9,178 nucleotides of DNA from UBA6136 sp964386975 (GTDB lineage: Bacteria; Pseudomonadota; Gammaproteobacteria; Methylococcales; Methylococcaceae). The translations under genes were made by a program, and so were the position numbers. Location of the stretch: assembly GCA_964386975.1 (NCBI GenBank), contig CAYLUS010000059.1, positions 1 to 9,178 on the forward strand, read 5' to 3'. Position 1 is the stretch's first letter. Each line of letters opens with the position of its first letter. This document shows positions 1 to 6,892 of this stretch, in pieces. The notes under the pieces were generated by a model. The model was not told where the DNA came from and ran no database searches. It was given only the letters and a program-made list of their open reading frames with translations.

Positions 1-2276
1 GATCCCATGTTCAGTCGACGGATTTCTGAAAGCGGGGTGGACTCATAGAAGTAATCCATGAAGCCTGGTGTTTTCTCGGTCAGCGTTCGGTATTGCCGCT
101 CTCCAAGCGCCGCGAGTTCGCCCATAACGGTCAGATGTTCAAAAGCCGTCTCCTCCTGCGGCCTGATAAGGCTCAGGCTCGCCTTGATCAACCCGGTGAT
201 CCCCATGGTCAGCTCATAGCTAGCCGTCTCCATGTTGTTGTACCGATAGAAGAGGACTTCCCCTTGCTCGGTGAACTTGATCTGCCCCCGAACGGTATCC
301 GGAGGCTGGGCCAGGATTGCCTGATGGGTTGGGCCACCCCCGCGACCCACCGTACCGCCCCTGCCATGGAAAATCCGGCAACGAATGTCATGTCGATCCG
401 CCAGCGCAATGATTTTCCGCTGCGCCTGGTAGAGACCCCAGGCCGAAGCCATGATGCCGCCATCTTTGCATGAATCGGAGTATCCCAGCATGACCTCCTG
501 ATGATCGGCTCGTGCTTTTAAGAGGTGCCGATAGGTCGGGTGTGCAAATAGGCGGGTCAGCACTTCCTCGATTCGTTCCAGATCCGCGATAGTCTCGAAC
601 AAGGGGCTGACGGCAATGTGACAGAACCATTGCCCGTCAAGCCGGCCGACCAATCCGGCCTGTTTTGCCAGGACGAGCACTTCAAGCACATGGCTGGCTT
701 CATGGGTCATCGAGATGACATATTGATCGAGCGCATCAGGCCCTGTAATGATCAAGGCTTCGGCGATGACCTCAAAGACCCTGAGGATCTCCCGGCTAGA
801 GGGAGACAGTGAAAACGTCTGCCACTCCATTTTCTGGGGGGTTGCCAATGCCTCGGTAAGCACCCGCATCCGTTCCGTCTCGTTCATGGCCAGGTAGTCC
901 ATGCCTCGATCCTGCTTCAGGAGTTCGGCAATCGCCTCGGAATGTCGGGTCGATTCCTGCCTGACATCCAGTTGCATCAGGTGGAAACCAAAAGTCTCAG
1001 CCAGTCGGATCAGATCCTTCAAGTCTCCTTCTGCAAGGACCGCATCACCCTGCTGACGAAGGGAGTGGTCAATGACCAAGAGATCGGCCATAAACTCAGC
1101 TGGCGAATCATAGGCGCCGGTATCGGAAGAGGTGCCGCCATTGCCAGTGGAATTCTGGATGCGATCTCGCGTTAGCGCGAGGCGTTGGCGCATGACCTGA
1201 AGTTTGTAGCGGTAAGGTTCTTGGGAAAAAGGCTTTGCCAGCGCCAGCAAATGGGGATCGAGAAGCATTCGGTCCCTTTCAAGTGATTGCAGGAAATCCC
1301 CCGAAAATCCTGAAAGCCCGATGGAGTGTGAGAACAGATCCCGGATGCGTTCAATGCGGTCTATGTACTCCTGAAGGACGCTCTGTGCCTGAAGGCGGAT
1401 CGCCGCTGAGGTCGTCTCTGCGGTGACATTGGGGTTTCCATCGCGATCGCCGCCGATCCATGAACCGAAGCGGATGAAACTCGGCATTCGAATGCGATGC
1501 CCGACCTCTTCCCCATATACATCGGTGATTGCACCCTCGAAGTGACGATAAACGGCAGTGATTGCCTCGAAAAGGGAGAGCGAAAAGTAGGAAATGCCGG
1601 TATCAATCTCGTCCATGACGCCCATGCTCTGGGCGCGGACTTCATCGGTTTTCCAGAGCACCTGAATCTGGTTCTGCAGGTCTTGCAAGATGTCCCGTCG
1701 CGCTCCATCTCTCCCCTTGGCGCGGAGTAAACGGTCCTGAGTCAGAAAGATCTGACGGAGTGCCGATTTAATGATGCGCCGCTTGGCCTCCGTGGGGTGA
1801 GCTGTCATGACCGGCTGGTAACGCAGCTGATCAAGCAGGACTTGCAGTTCATCACCATCCACCCCGAGCTGCTGGAGTTGACGCAGGATTTCATGGAATG
1901 AACCCGCCCCAAAATGGCCGATTCTCTGGGTCAGATGTCGCCTTTTTTGAACCGATAAAGACTCTTCGACGACGTTCATCAGGCTGAAGTAGAGGCTGAA
2001 AACACGGACAACCTGGCTGATCTTCTCCGGCGCCATCGGGTGGATCAGTGTCCAAATTTTATTGAGTTGATGCGGAGATCCACCCCGCTTGAAGGCCAAA
2101 AACGCTTTTTGAAGGACTTCGACCTGATCCGATGCCCATTGCGCCTCCTGATCAGACAGCACCCTGCCCAACGTTGCTGTCATGACTCGCATGGCTCTCC
2201 TTAGCTCTTGCTCCTGCTCGAGCCAAGGATGGTTGGATTCAGCTTCGATGGGTGATGAACTGTGGACCTGAGTCAT
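1..2276 (-). CDS. ppc: Phosphoenolpyruvate carboxylase, C-terminus cut by window edge
   Basis: Cytoplasmic enzyme that carboxylates phosphoenolpyruvate with bicarbonate to oxaloacetate, refilling the TCA cycle. One open frame of 758 codons runs from ATG 2276 to the window edge without a stop. Signatures are in family order: TAHPTE at residues 158-163 (H160 equals E. coli H138), GGDRDGNPN at 275-283, VMLGYSDSCKDGG at 595-607 (K604 equals E. coli K546) and FHGRGGTVGRGGGP at 636-649 (H637, R639 and R645 equal H579, R581 and R587). The family is about 880-940 residues, so roughly 120-180 C-terminal residues, including most of the aspartate-inhibition site, lie outside. A GGGAG lies 10 bases before ATG 2276. 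ATG 2192 (M29) has a better-spaced AAGGAG, but starting there would shorten the first helix of the family, so I prefer 2276. It is divergent from the NhaR-like gene. Cys at 603 is an uncommon residue in that signature. Confidence 0.96.
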   Translation of the reverse strand, partial: MTQVHSSSPIEAESNHPWLEQEQELRRAMRVMTATLGRVLSDQEAQWASDQVEVLQKAFLAFKRGGSPHQLNKIWTLIHPMAPEKISQVVRVFSLYFSLMNVVEESLSVQKRRHLTQRIGHFGAGSFHEILRQLQQLGVDGDELQVLLDQLRYQPVMTAHPTEAKRRIIKSALRQIFLTQDRLLRAKGRDGARRDILQDLQNQIQVLWKTDEVRAQSMGVMDEIDTGISYFSLSLFEAITAVYRHFEGAITDVYGEEVGHRIRMPSFIRFGSWIGGDRDGNPNVTAETTSAAIRLQAQSVLQEYIDRIERIRDLFSHSIGLSGFSGDFLQSLERDRMLLDPHLLALAKPFSQEPYRYKLQVMRQRLALTRDRIQNSTGNGGTSSDTGAYDSPAEFMADLLVIDHSLRQQGDAVLAEGDLKDLIRLAETFGFHLMQLDVRQESTRHSEAIAELLKQDRGMDYLAMNETERMRVLTEALATPQKMEWQTFSLSPSSREILRVFEVIAEALIITGPDALDQYVISMTHEASHVLEVLVLAKQAGLVGRLDGQWFCHIAVSPLFETIADLERIEEVLTRLFAHPTYRHLLKARADHQEVMLGYSDSCKDGGIMASAWGLYQAQRKIIALADRHDIRCRIFHGRGGTVGRGGGPTHQAILAQPPDTVRGQIKFTEQGEVLFYRYNNMETASYELTMGITGLIKASLSLIRPQEETAFEHLTVMGELAALGERQYRTLTEKTPGFMDYFYESTPLSEIRRLNMG

Positions 2277-2510
2277 TGGGGGCGTCTCCCGTTTTCAAAT
2301 GGGCAATTGCGAGTATCCAAAGTCGGATTGCTGGTGATCCTCGCAATCGGAGTTTGGCGATTGCTTGCTCTCCTTGAATGGACCTTTTCATCTGCGGCTT
2401 TCGAAGTACCGCAAGGATGATGTCCGACATATGGGGCCTGTCAGTGAGGTTACGGAAGAAGAAAACAATAGTAAAATTCAATATATCTATAAAAATAATA
2501 GATAAGAACT
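2277..2510. promoter_or_regulatory. Divergent intergenic region between ppc and nhaR-like gene
   Basis: These 234 bases carry both 5' ends. The right 50 bases are very AT-rich, unlike the surroundings. A weak minus-strand promoter candidate for ppc is CTGACA (2444-2439), 16 bases, then CATCAT (2422-2417). On the plus strand TATAAA at 2488-2493 could be a -10 for the regulator gene, but I see no good -35. Small reading frames here have no recognisable product and I leave them out. Confidence 0.4.
2484..2504. promoter_or_regulatory. Inverted repeat, putative LysR-type operator before nhaR-like gene
   Basis: TATCTAT (2484-2490) and ATAGATA (2498-2504) form a perfect 7-bp inverted repeat with a 7-base spacer, ending 6 bases before the regulator's ATG and overlapping the possible -10 TATAAA. 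LysR-type proteins bind interrupted AT-rich dyads of this kind (T-N11-A boxes) and often repress their own gene. The function is inferred. Confidence 0.45.
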
Positions 2511-3425
2511 ATGAACAGAATGAACTACCATCACCTTTTCTACTTCTGGAGCGTTGCTAAAGAAGGCGGTGTGGCGCGTGCATCGGAGCGGTTGAATGTC
2601 ACCCAGCCCAGTATCAGTTCCCAACTGGCTCAATTTGAAGCGGCGATTGGTCAACCGCTCTTTGATCGAGTGGGTCGAAGCATGGTTCTGACCGAGGTTG
2701 GCCGCGATGTCTTCGAGTACGCCGAGGAAATCTTCTCAATCGGCAGGGAACTTACCCAGTACCTGAGAGGGCGGGCAACAGGCAAGGGCTTACGCCTTCA
2801 CGTCGGGGTGGCGGATGTCCTGCCCAAATTATTGGTCACGGAATTCCTCAAGCCGATCTTTCATCTGGATGTGCCGGTGAAGTTGACCTGTCATGAAGAC
2901 AAGCCGGAGCGGCTGCTGAATGAGTTGGCTTTGCATGCCATCGATCTCGTCCTGATGGCAGGCCCCCTCCCATCAAAGCCGGCGCCCGGGATTTTTAGCT
3001 ATCTCCTGGTTGAGTCGGATATGTCCGTTTTTGGTGCGCGCTCCCTGACTGAGCAACACCCAGGAGCATTTCCTGAAATCCTAAATGGGGCTCCATTTTT
3101 GGTCTCAGAGGGGCATCCTGCTTTTCGTCACGATCTAGACCGTTGGTCAGAGGCACAGAATATATGGCCCGAAATACGGGCAGAAATATCGGACAGCGCT
3201 TTACTCAAGACGTTCGGAGCTGAAGGGGTCGGCTTTTTCATGGCGCCAACAATCATGGAGCAGGTTGTATGCCGGCAGTATGGGGTTGATGTCGTGGGCC
3301 GTATCGATGAATTACGCGAGCGCTATTATTTATTGAGTGCGCAACGGAAGGTAAATCACCCCGGACTCAAGTCTATCCTCGATAACGCCCGAACGATGAC
3401 CCAGTTAGCGAATGAGCCACGCTAG
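2511..3425 (+). CDS. NhaR-like LysR-family transcriptional regulator
   Basis: 304-residue DNA-binding regulator, full length for the LysR family. The N-terminus MNRMNYHHLFYFWSVAKEGG matches the E. coli NhaR opening (NYNHLYYFWHVYKEG). The winged helix-turn-helix covers about residues 15-65, with ASERLNVTQPSISSQL as turn and recognition helix. The effector-binding domain starts near residue 90 with GVADVLPKLLV, the counterpart of NhaR's GVADALSKRLV, and DSALLKTFGAEGVGFFMAPT is the counterpart of DDAALMKAFGAMHNAIFVAPT. E. coli NhaR responds to sodium and activates nhaA, but no antiporter gene is in view. The gene is divergent from ppc, so ppc or itself are the visible candidate targets. ATG 2520 is an alternative start. 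Neither start has a clear ribosome site, so the leader may be short. Confidence 0.9.
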   Translation: MNRMNYHHLFYFWSVAKEGGVARASERLNVTQPSISSQLAQFEAAIGQPLFDRVGRSMVLTEVGRDVFEYAEEIFSIGRELTQYLRGRATGKGLRLHVGVADVLPKLLVTEFLKPIFHLDVPVKLTCHEDKPERLLNELALHAIDLVLMAGPLPSKPAPGIFSYLLVESDMSVFGARSLTEQHPGAFPEILNGAPFLVSEGHPAFRHDLDRWSEAQNIWPEIRAEISDSALLKTFGAEGVGFFMAPTIMEQVVCRQYGVDVVGRIDELRERYYLLSAQRKVNHPGLKSILDNARTMTQLANEPR

Positions 3426-3532
3426 GGTCACCGGGAGATCCCCCATCCAAGGATCCCTCGGCGTTTTGTCCTTCGTTCTTTTGGGGAGAAAGTGAAAAGT
3501 TGCGACCACTGCTGCTACCCGCAAGCACAATG

Positions 3533-3558
3533 CCTAATGACAGACGATTAGGGTTTTT
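3533..3558 (+). terminator. Possible intrinsic terminator of nhaR-like gene
   Basis: CCTAAT (3533-3538) pairs with ATTAGG (3547-3552) around an 8-base loop and is followed by G and five Ts on the plus strand. The stem is weak (two G-C pairs), and its right arm covers the stop codon of the convergent peroxidase gene. The 122 bases between the two convergent genes hold no other clear signal; an imperfect GATCC/GGATC pairing lies near 3438-3457. Confidence 0.4.
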
Positions 3559-4111
3559 CAGCAATGGCGGACTCCACTTCGAGCCGGAACAAAGGATCGT
3601 CCGGCCCCACATTGGAGGGGTAGACCCTTAGAAATTTGCCGTTTCTTCCAATGAGGTATTTTTGAAAATTCCAACTAGGCGCTTGGCCTGAGGCTTGCGC
3701 CAAGGCTTTGAAGAAGGGGGATGCCTCATTGCCGGAGACGCCTGACTTTTCAAGCATTGGGAAAGTTACGCCATAGTCCTTACGAGCGACCCGCTCGGTT
3801 TCTGCCGGGTTATCGTACTCTTGGCGGAAGTCGTTTGATGGAAACCCTAGAATCACGAAACCTCTGTCGCGGTAGGTTTCGTAGAGTTTCTGGAGGCCAC
3901 TCAGTTGCCCGGTGTAACCGCATTGGCTGGCAGTGTTCACAACAAGCACCACCTGTTTCTCGTAGCGTTTGCAGAAATCAAGGGTCTCTCTGCCATCCAA
4001 GGTTTTGGCCGAAAAATCAAGGAGGGGCGGGCAGGTGGGATTTGCTGGAGTGGCCTGAAACGGTGTCATGAGACTGACAAGAAGACTAAGTCCTAAGAGT
4101 GTTCGATTCAT
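3548..4111 (-). CDS. Secreted glutathione peroxidase family protein (Cys type)
   Basis: 187-residue thiol peroxidase of the glutathione peroxidase family, which reduces hydrogen peroxide and organic hydroperoxides with a thiol donor. I chose ATG 4111 because GGAGG lies 6 bases upstream; a TTG at 4123 would swallow that site. Residues 1-23 form a signal peptide (MNRTLLGLSLLVSLMTPFQA region), so it is probably periplasmic. The active-site block NTASQCGYTG carries Cys 64 in the selenocysteine position. The second block is FPSNDFRQEY (Gln 97), and WNF supplies Trp 147 and Asn 148, completing the Cys-Gln-Trp-Asn set. The only other cysteines are 27 and 47. None lies downstream of Cys 64, where thioredoxin-dependent members carry the resolving cysteine, so the reducing partner is unclear. 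It is convergent with the regulator gene. Confidence 0.92.
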   Translation of the reverse strand: MNRTLLGLSLLVSLMTPFQATPANPTCPPLLDFSAKTLDGRETLDFCKRYEKQVVLVVNTASQCGYTGQLSGLQKLYETYRDRGFVILGFPSNDFRQEYDNPAETERVARKDYGVTFPMLEKSGVSGNEASPFFKALAQASGQAPSWNFQKYLIGRNGKFLRVYPSNVGPDDPLFRLEVESAIAEKP

Positions 4112-4368
4112 CTGTGCCTCCAATTGTTACAGAGTGTGACCGCTGCATGGGGCTTGTCGATAGTTCAGAGCCAAGCGCCGGCGGACATGATTTGAATGTG
4201 CTCTAGCTTGACTTATGAAGGCAAATTCCGCCTTCGGTGCAAACTGAACAAAACGATGAGTCCTTCCCAATCACCAGTTTTGTTAAATCTCATTGCGGAG
4301 TCGGTCAGGTTTTGGTGGCTGGTCGTCAGTTAACTCCTTGGACTTAACCCAAGATACTTGGTTCAGAG
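4112..4368. other. Intergenic region with small hairpins
   Basis: No gene is seen. GAAGGC (4217-4222) and GCCTTC (4230-4235) form a 6-bp hairpin. AACAAAAC (4247-4254) and GTTTTGTT (4277-4284) form a perfect but AT-rich 8-bp pairing over 22 bases. Just after the dehydrogenase stop, CCTTGG/CCAAGG arms enclose a second pairing, AACCAAG with CTTGGGTT (one bulge), without a T tract. Any of these could help end the dehydrogenase transcript, but none is a textbook terminator. Confidence 0.3.
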
Positions 4369-5076
4369 TTACCAAGGGATCGGTTGACCCCGATAATCAA
4401 GGAAGCTTGCGCCTTGCAGGATTGGCGCCTGATAAATAACCTTCAACATTTCCCGCGCTGAGTCCACTGGTTCGAGTGCATGGGTTGGATCCCCAATATG
4501 GGGGGCTGATAAAGGAGTACGTACAGTCCCTGGCTGTAGCGCCAGTATCCTCAATTGGGGTCTTCGTCGATGAAGCTCAATGGCTGCTGATTGCAAGAGC
4601 ATGTTGAGGGCGGCTTTGGACGCGCGATAGCCATACCATCCTCCCAAATGGTTATCTCCGATGCTCCCAACACGTGCGGAGAGTTTGGCATAGCATCCCG
4701 GCCCCTTGACCAACCAGGGTTCGAGCGTTTTCAGCAAAAGTGCAGGTCCAAATGTGTTGATCTGGAAAATGCGGTGCAAGTAATGCGGTTCCAGTGTCTT
4801 TAGGCTTTTTTCTGGTCCTTTGCCATCCAGGCTCAACACCCCGGTGGCATCTATGACCAGATCGAAAGCAGATTCATGCGCCAGAAAGGCCTCTAAGCCG
4901 GGAGCAAAATCGGCCGATTCAAAATTAAAAAAAAGATGAGTGGAGCGGGAGACTGTGACCAGGGCTGCGCAGTCTGGATCCGTTCTGAGGAGGCTTGCAA
5001 AGGCAGTCCCGATCCCGCCAGAGGCGCCGAGCAGGAGTGCTCGAAATGGCTTTGGTAAATAAGGTTCAGAATTCAT
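4369..5076 (-). CDS. Short-chain dehydrogenase/reductase, C-factor (CsgA)-like
   Basis: 235-residue NAD(P)-dependent oxidoreductase with a Rossmann fold, typical length for the classical short-chain family. The cofactor loop is GASGGIG (17-23), and DATG at 76-79 takes the place of the NNAG motif. N107 lies in the INTFGP helix, and the catalytic YxxxK is Y150 and K154 in YGYRASKAALN. S138 (in SARVGSIGDN) is the likely catalytic serine. The SARVGSIGDNHLGGWYGYR stretch is typical of the C-factor-like branch. Its substrate cannot be read from sequence. There is no strong ribosome site before ATG 5076. An 8-bp inverted repeat lies 16-51 bases upstream. It is separate from the peroxidase gene by about 260 bases, so probably not in one operon. 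Confidence 0.9.
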   Translation of the reverse strand: MNSEPYLPKPFRALLLGASGGIGTAFASLLRTDPDCAALVTVSRSTHLFFNFESADFAPGLEAFLAHESAFDLVIDATGVLSLDGKGPEKSLKTLEPHYLHRIFQINTFGPALLLKTLEPWLVKGPGCYAKLSARVGSIGDNHLGGWYGYRASKAALNMLLQSAAIELHRRRPQLRILALQPGTVRTPLSAPHIGDPTHALEPVDSAREMLKVIYQAPILQGASFLDYRGQPIPW

Positions 5077-5091
5077 GTTGATCTGTTTTGC

Positions 5092-5127
5092 AAATGATCG
5101 TCTAAAACCGCAACTATATGATCATTT
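5092..5127 (-). promoter_or_regulatory. Inverted repeat around a candidate promoter of the dehydrogenase gene
   Basis: AAATGATC (5092-5099) and GATCATTT (5120-5127) are a perfect 8-bp inverted repeat with a 20-base spacer. The spacer holds TATAGT (5118-5113 on the minus strand), one mismatch from a consensus -10, about 37 bases before the ATG. I find no good -35, which would fit a promoter that needs an activator. Operator function is inferred. Confidence 0.35.
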
Positions 5128-5319
5128 CCATCCAAAGGCTCACGGAGGCATGAGTTACCCTGGCTTCTTGTTTTGTGAGATCGAGCGGACACCCTTACCT
5201 TAAATGTGCTACTTAAGCGAACGCACGGAATCGGCCGGTAAGGGCATGATGCGAATTCTTCAGGGATCAAGATCAAGTCAGGGTCACTTCAAGTGCCTCG
5301 TTTGCCGATCTTTAACGGC

Positions 5320-5349
5320 TAGACTTCGCTGGGCGGGCGTGAGGATAAT
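5320..5349 (+). promoter_or_regulatory. Candidate vapBC promoter
   Basis: TAGACT (5320-5325), an 18-base spacer and GATAAT (5344-5349) match the sigma-70 pattern moderately (4 of 6 and 5 of 6). The start would fall near 5356, giving a leader of about 64 bases that includes the 5381-5407 inverted repeat. Confidence 0.35.
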
Positions 5350-5380
5350 TCTGTTCGCTTCTTTATGGTGTGAAGGAGAA

Positions 5381-5407
5381 GTATTACCGTGATCATGAGG
5401 GTAATAC
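5381..5407 (+). promoter_or_regulatory. Inverted repeat before vapB, putative autoregulatory operator
   Basis: GTATTACC (5381-5388) and GGTAATAC (5400-5407) are a perfect 8-bp inverted repeat with an 11-base spacer that contains the TGATCA palindrome. It ends just before the GGAGGAG ribosome site (5411-5417). VapB/AbrB antitoxins, alone or with VapC, usually bind dyads upstream of their operon. As RNA the same arms could form a hairpin next to the ribosome site. Confidence 0.55.
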
Positions 5408-5419
5408 ACAGGAGGAGCT

Positions 5420-5656
5420 ATGGCCACTACTTTGACGATCAAGGGCCAAGTGACGATCCCCAAACAAATTCGTGATGCACTGGACCTTAAGCCGGGATCA
5501 AAAGTCACCTTTGGTGTGAACAGTGCGGGAGAGGTTGTTCTGGAAAAGACGGGGCGGACCACTACAAGGCCCGATCGATTTGAGTTGGTGCTAGGGAAAG
5601 CTGATGTTAAATGGCGGACTCAAGACTTGATGGAACTGCTACGTGGCGAAGATTGA
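5420..5656 (+). CDS. vapB: AbrB/MazE-fold antitoxin of a VapBC module
   Basis: 78-residue antitoxin. Residues 1-45 form a SpoVT-AbrB swapped-hairpin DNA-binding domain, with the typical IKGQVTIPKQIRDALDLKPG core and a GEVVLEK strand. The charged C-terminal tail (about 50-78) is the part that normally wraps the toxin active site. A strong GGAGGAG lies 3 bases before the ATG. The stop codon overlaps the toxin start as TGATG, so the two are translationally coupled. The expected role is to neutralise the PIN ribonuclease and to repress the operon through the upstream inverted repeat. Confidence 0.92.
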   Translation: MATTLTIKGQVTIPKQIRDALDLKPGSKVTFGVNSAGEVVLEKTGRTTTRPDRFELVLGKADVKWRTQDLMELLRGED

Positions 5657-6060
5657 TGCTAGTTGATACGAATTTACTCGTTGATGTTCTGGAGGATGAC
5701 CCTGGCTGGGCTGAGTGGTCTATTAGTCAGTTGCGATCTCAATCGAAGGTACATCGGCTCATCATTAATCCCATCATTTATTCAGAACTCTCTCTGACCT
5801 TTTCGGCAGTTGAAGCGATGGATGAAACATTGGGTCTTATGGAAATTCCAATGGTGGAAATTCCAGAAGCCGCGTTGTTTCTGGCGGGTAAGGCATTCGT
5901 TCAATATCGACGGAAGGGAGGAACCAGGACGAACGTGTTGGGAGACTTCCTTATAGGTGCTCATGCGGCTGTAAGCGGCTTACCAGTTTTGACTCGCGAC
6001 GCCCGACGTTACTTTCCTTCAGTCAGCTTGGTTTCCCCTGACGGTCATCAGCACCATTGA
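5656..6060 (+). CDS. vapC: PIN-domain ribonuclease toxin VapC
   Basis: 134-residue PIN-domain endoribonuclease, typical VapC length. Four acidic metal-binding positions are visible: D4 in LVDTNLL, E44 in IIYSEL, D97 in NVLGDFLIGAHA and D115 in LTRDARRY, so the active site looks intact. Family members cleave tRNA or rRNA and stop translation when the antitoxin is lost. The ATG at 5656 is preferred over the upstream in-frame start at 5611 because the PIN fold begins at MLVDTN and the TGATG overlap with vapB is the usual arrangement. No clear terminator follows. Confidence 0.92.
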   Translation: MLVDTNLLVDVLEDDPGWAEWSISQLRSQSKVHRLIINPIIYSELSLTFSAVEAMDETLGLMEIPMVEIPEAALFLAGKAFVQYRRKGGTRTNVLGDFLIGAHAAVSGLPVLTRDARRYFPSVSLVSPDGHQHH

Positions 6061-6095
6061 GGGTCTTGACCTGTGTTGCCTTGATACGCCAATAC

Positions 6096-6264
6096 CTACC
6101 ATAGCCTCTGGGCTAAGAAGGATCTCCTGAGATTTGAATGCCGACGAAGCATGCCTGGTTCCCTATGTTCCTGTAATGAGCGATATCTGGAAGTCTGAGA
6201 CGCTTGTGCGCTCAAATAAACGACATGTTGCTTCATGACGTAGATCATGGAACTTGAGCCCCTT
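6096..6264 (-). pseudogene. Tyrosine recombinase (integrase) C-terminal remnant, frameshifted
   Basis: Reading the minus strand from 6264 gives KGLKFHDLRHEATCRLFE, the box II region of phage-type integrases (HxLRHxxA, with catalytic Arg and His), then QISLITG. One extra A shifts the frame. Continuing in the next frame gives HREPGMLRRHSNLR and FLAQRLW with a stop at 6096. This matches the GH box and the RYTHLR tail of the family, except that the catalytic Tyr position reads His. The N-terminal and core domains are missing; upstream of 6264 I see no family match. The copy is dead by truncation, frameshift and active-site loss. It marks a former integration module beside the toxin-antitoxin genes. 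Confidence 0.75.
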
Positions 6265-6388
6265 GCAGGGGGGGGATGGGTCTGCCCCAAAGGGATACAT
6301 GTTTATTCTGGAAGTGAAGGACTTGGCCCTTCCTCTCCGCCCTATGCCAGTCTCTTTCCGAATGAAGTTGGACGGTGAATGAGTCGAT
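6265..6388. other. Unassigned gap with a G8 tract
   Basis: Between the integrase remnant and the acetyltransferase stop there is no recognisable gene. A run of eight Gs (6268-6275) lies immediately upstream of the recognisable integrase sequence. Homology may be lost here through further shifts. No terminator is clear for either side. Confidence 0.4.
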
Positions 6389-6892
6389 CTAACGAATCGA
6401 TTTCCTGAAAGTCTCTAATGGCAGAAAGAGGGTTCTCGGTAGGCTAACAAGTGGGCGAAACCCGAGATGTTGGTAAAAAGCGGTGGCCGGTTCATCTTTG
6501 GCATCGACTAATAAGGCAAGCGAGGCGGGTGCTGCATTGATGGCTTTTAGAGCGGCATCCAACAGTAACGCTTTACCGAGACCCCGTGCCTGATAATTCT
6601 GATCGACAGCTAAGCGGCCAACACGCACAGCGGGAACGGTAGGGTATCGCGGAAGGTGTTTGGAGTCTTCCGGTGGGAGATCCACCATGGAAATACTGGC
6701 GGCGGCAATCGTGAAATAGGCCACCACCATACCTGTTGACGTTTCGATAGCCACAAAACAGTTAGCGACATGGCGACGCATATCCTGTGTCGCCTGCGTC
6801 TTCAGATAACGGTCCAGTAGATCGCTACCACTCGCAAAGCCCGAGCGGTTATGGCCTTTGGTTAAGGCTTCAAGTCGGAACGGCGACGTCAC
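6389..6892 (-). CDS. GNAT acetyltransferase toxin, TacT-like
   Basis: 167-residue GCN5-type N-acetyltransferase of the toxin kind, paired with a DUF1778 antitoxin. TacT-type relatives acetylate the amino acid on charged tRNAs using acetyl-CoA and block translation. The family opening with SGxxxLDRYLK (22-31) is present. The acetyl-CoA loop is Q101-A-R-G-L-G106 within VGRLAVDQNYQARGLGKALL. FYQHLGF supplies Y140, the position of the catalytic tyrosine in Salmonella TacT. The start is a GTG overlapping the antitoxin stop (GTGA), which indicates translational coupling. No damage is visible, so the toxin is probably active. Confidence 0.92.
   Translation of the reverse strand: MTSPFRLEALTKGHNRSGFASGSDLLDRYLKTQATQDMRRHVANCFVAIETSTGMVVAYFTIAAASISMVDLPPEDSKHLPRYPTVPAVRVGRLAVDQNYQARGLGKALLLDAALKAINAAPASLALLVDAKDEPATAFYQHLGFRPLVSLPRTLFLPLETFRKSIR

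Larger units (their letters stand above)
5128..5419. other. Gene-free region upstream of vapBC with long-range inverted repeat
   Basis: No convincing gene is present between the dehydrogenase and the antitoxin genes (343 bases in all, 5077-5419). CCCTTACC (5192-5199) and GGTAAGGG (5237-5244) form a perfect 8-bp inverted repeat with a 37-base spacer, which itself contains a shorter TTAA-based pairing. CACTTCAAGTG (5285-5295) is a short odd palindrome. The right part is the vapBC promoter region. Confidence 0.4.

Noticed and set aside
93..473. Plus-strand open frame of 126 codons, and several similar ones up to 1730.
   Set aside because: They lie antisense to the uninterrupted ppc frame and show no recognisable domain.
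1361..1708. Minus-strand frame of 115 codons.
   Set aside because: It overlaps ppc in another frame on the same strand; the GGDRDGNPN signature is in the ppc frame.
5192..5244. Integron attC-like cassette site.
   Set aside because: The arms lack the conserved GTTRRRY and RYYYAAC core motifs and there is no cassette array.
5073..5276. 67-codon minus-strand frame overlapping the dehydrogenase ATG by 4 bases.
   Set aside because: No recognisable domain, no ribosome site, and it runs through inverted repeats; the overlap alone is not enough.
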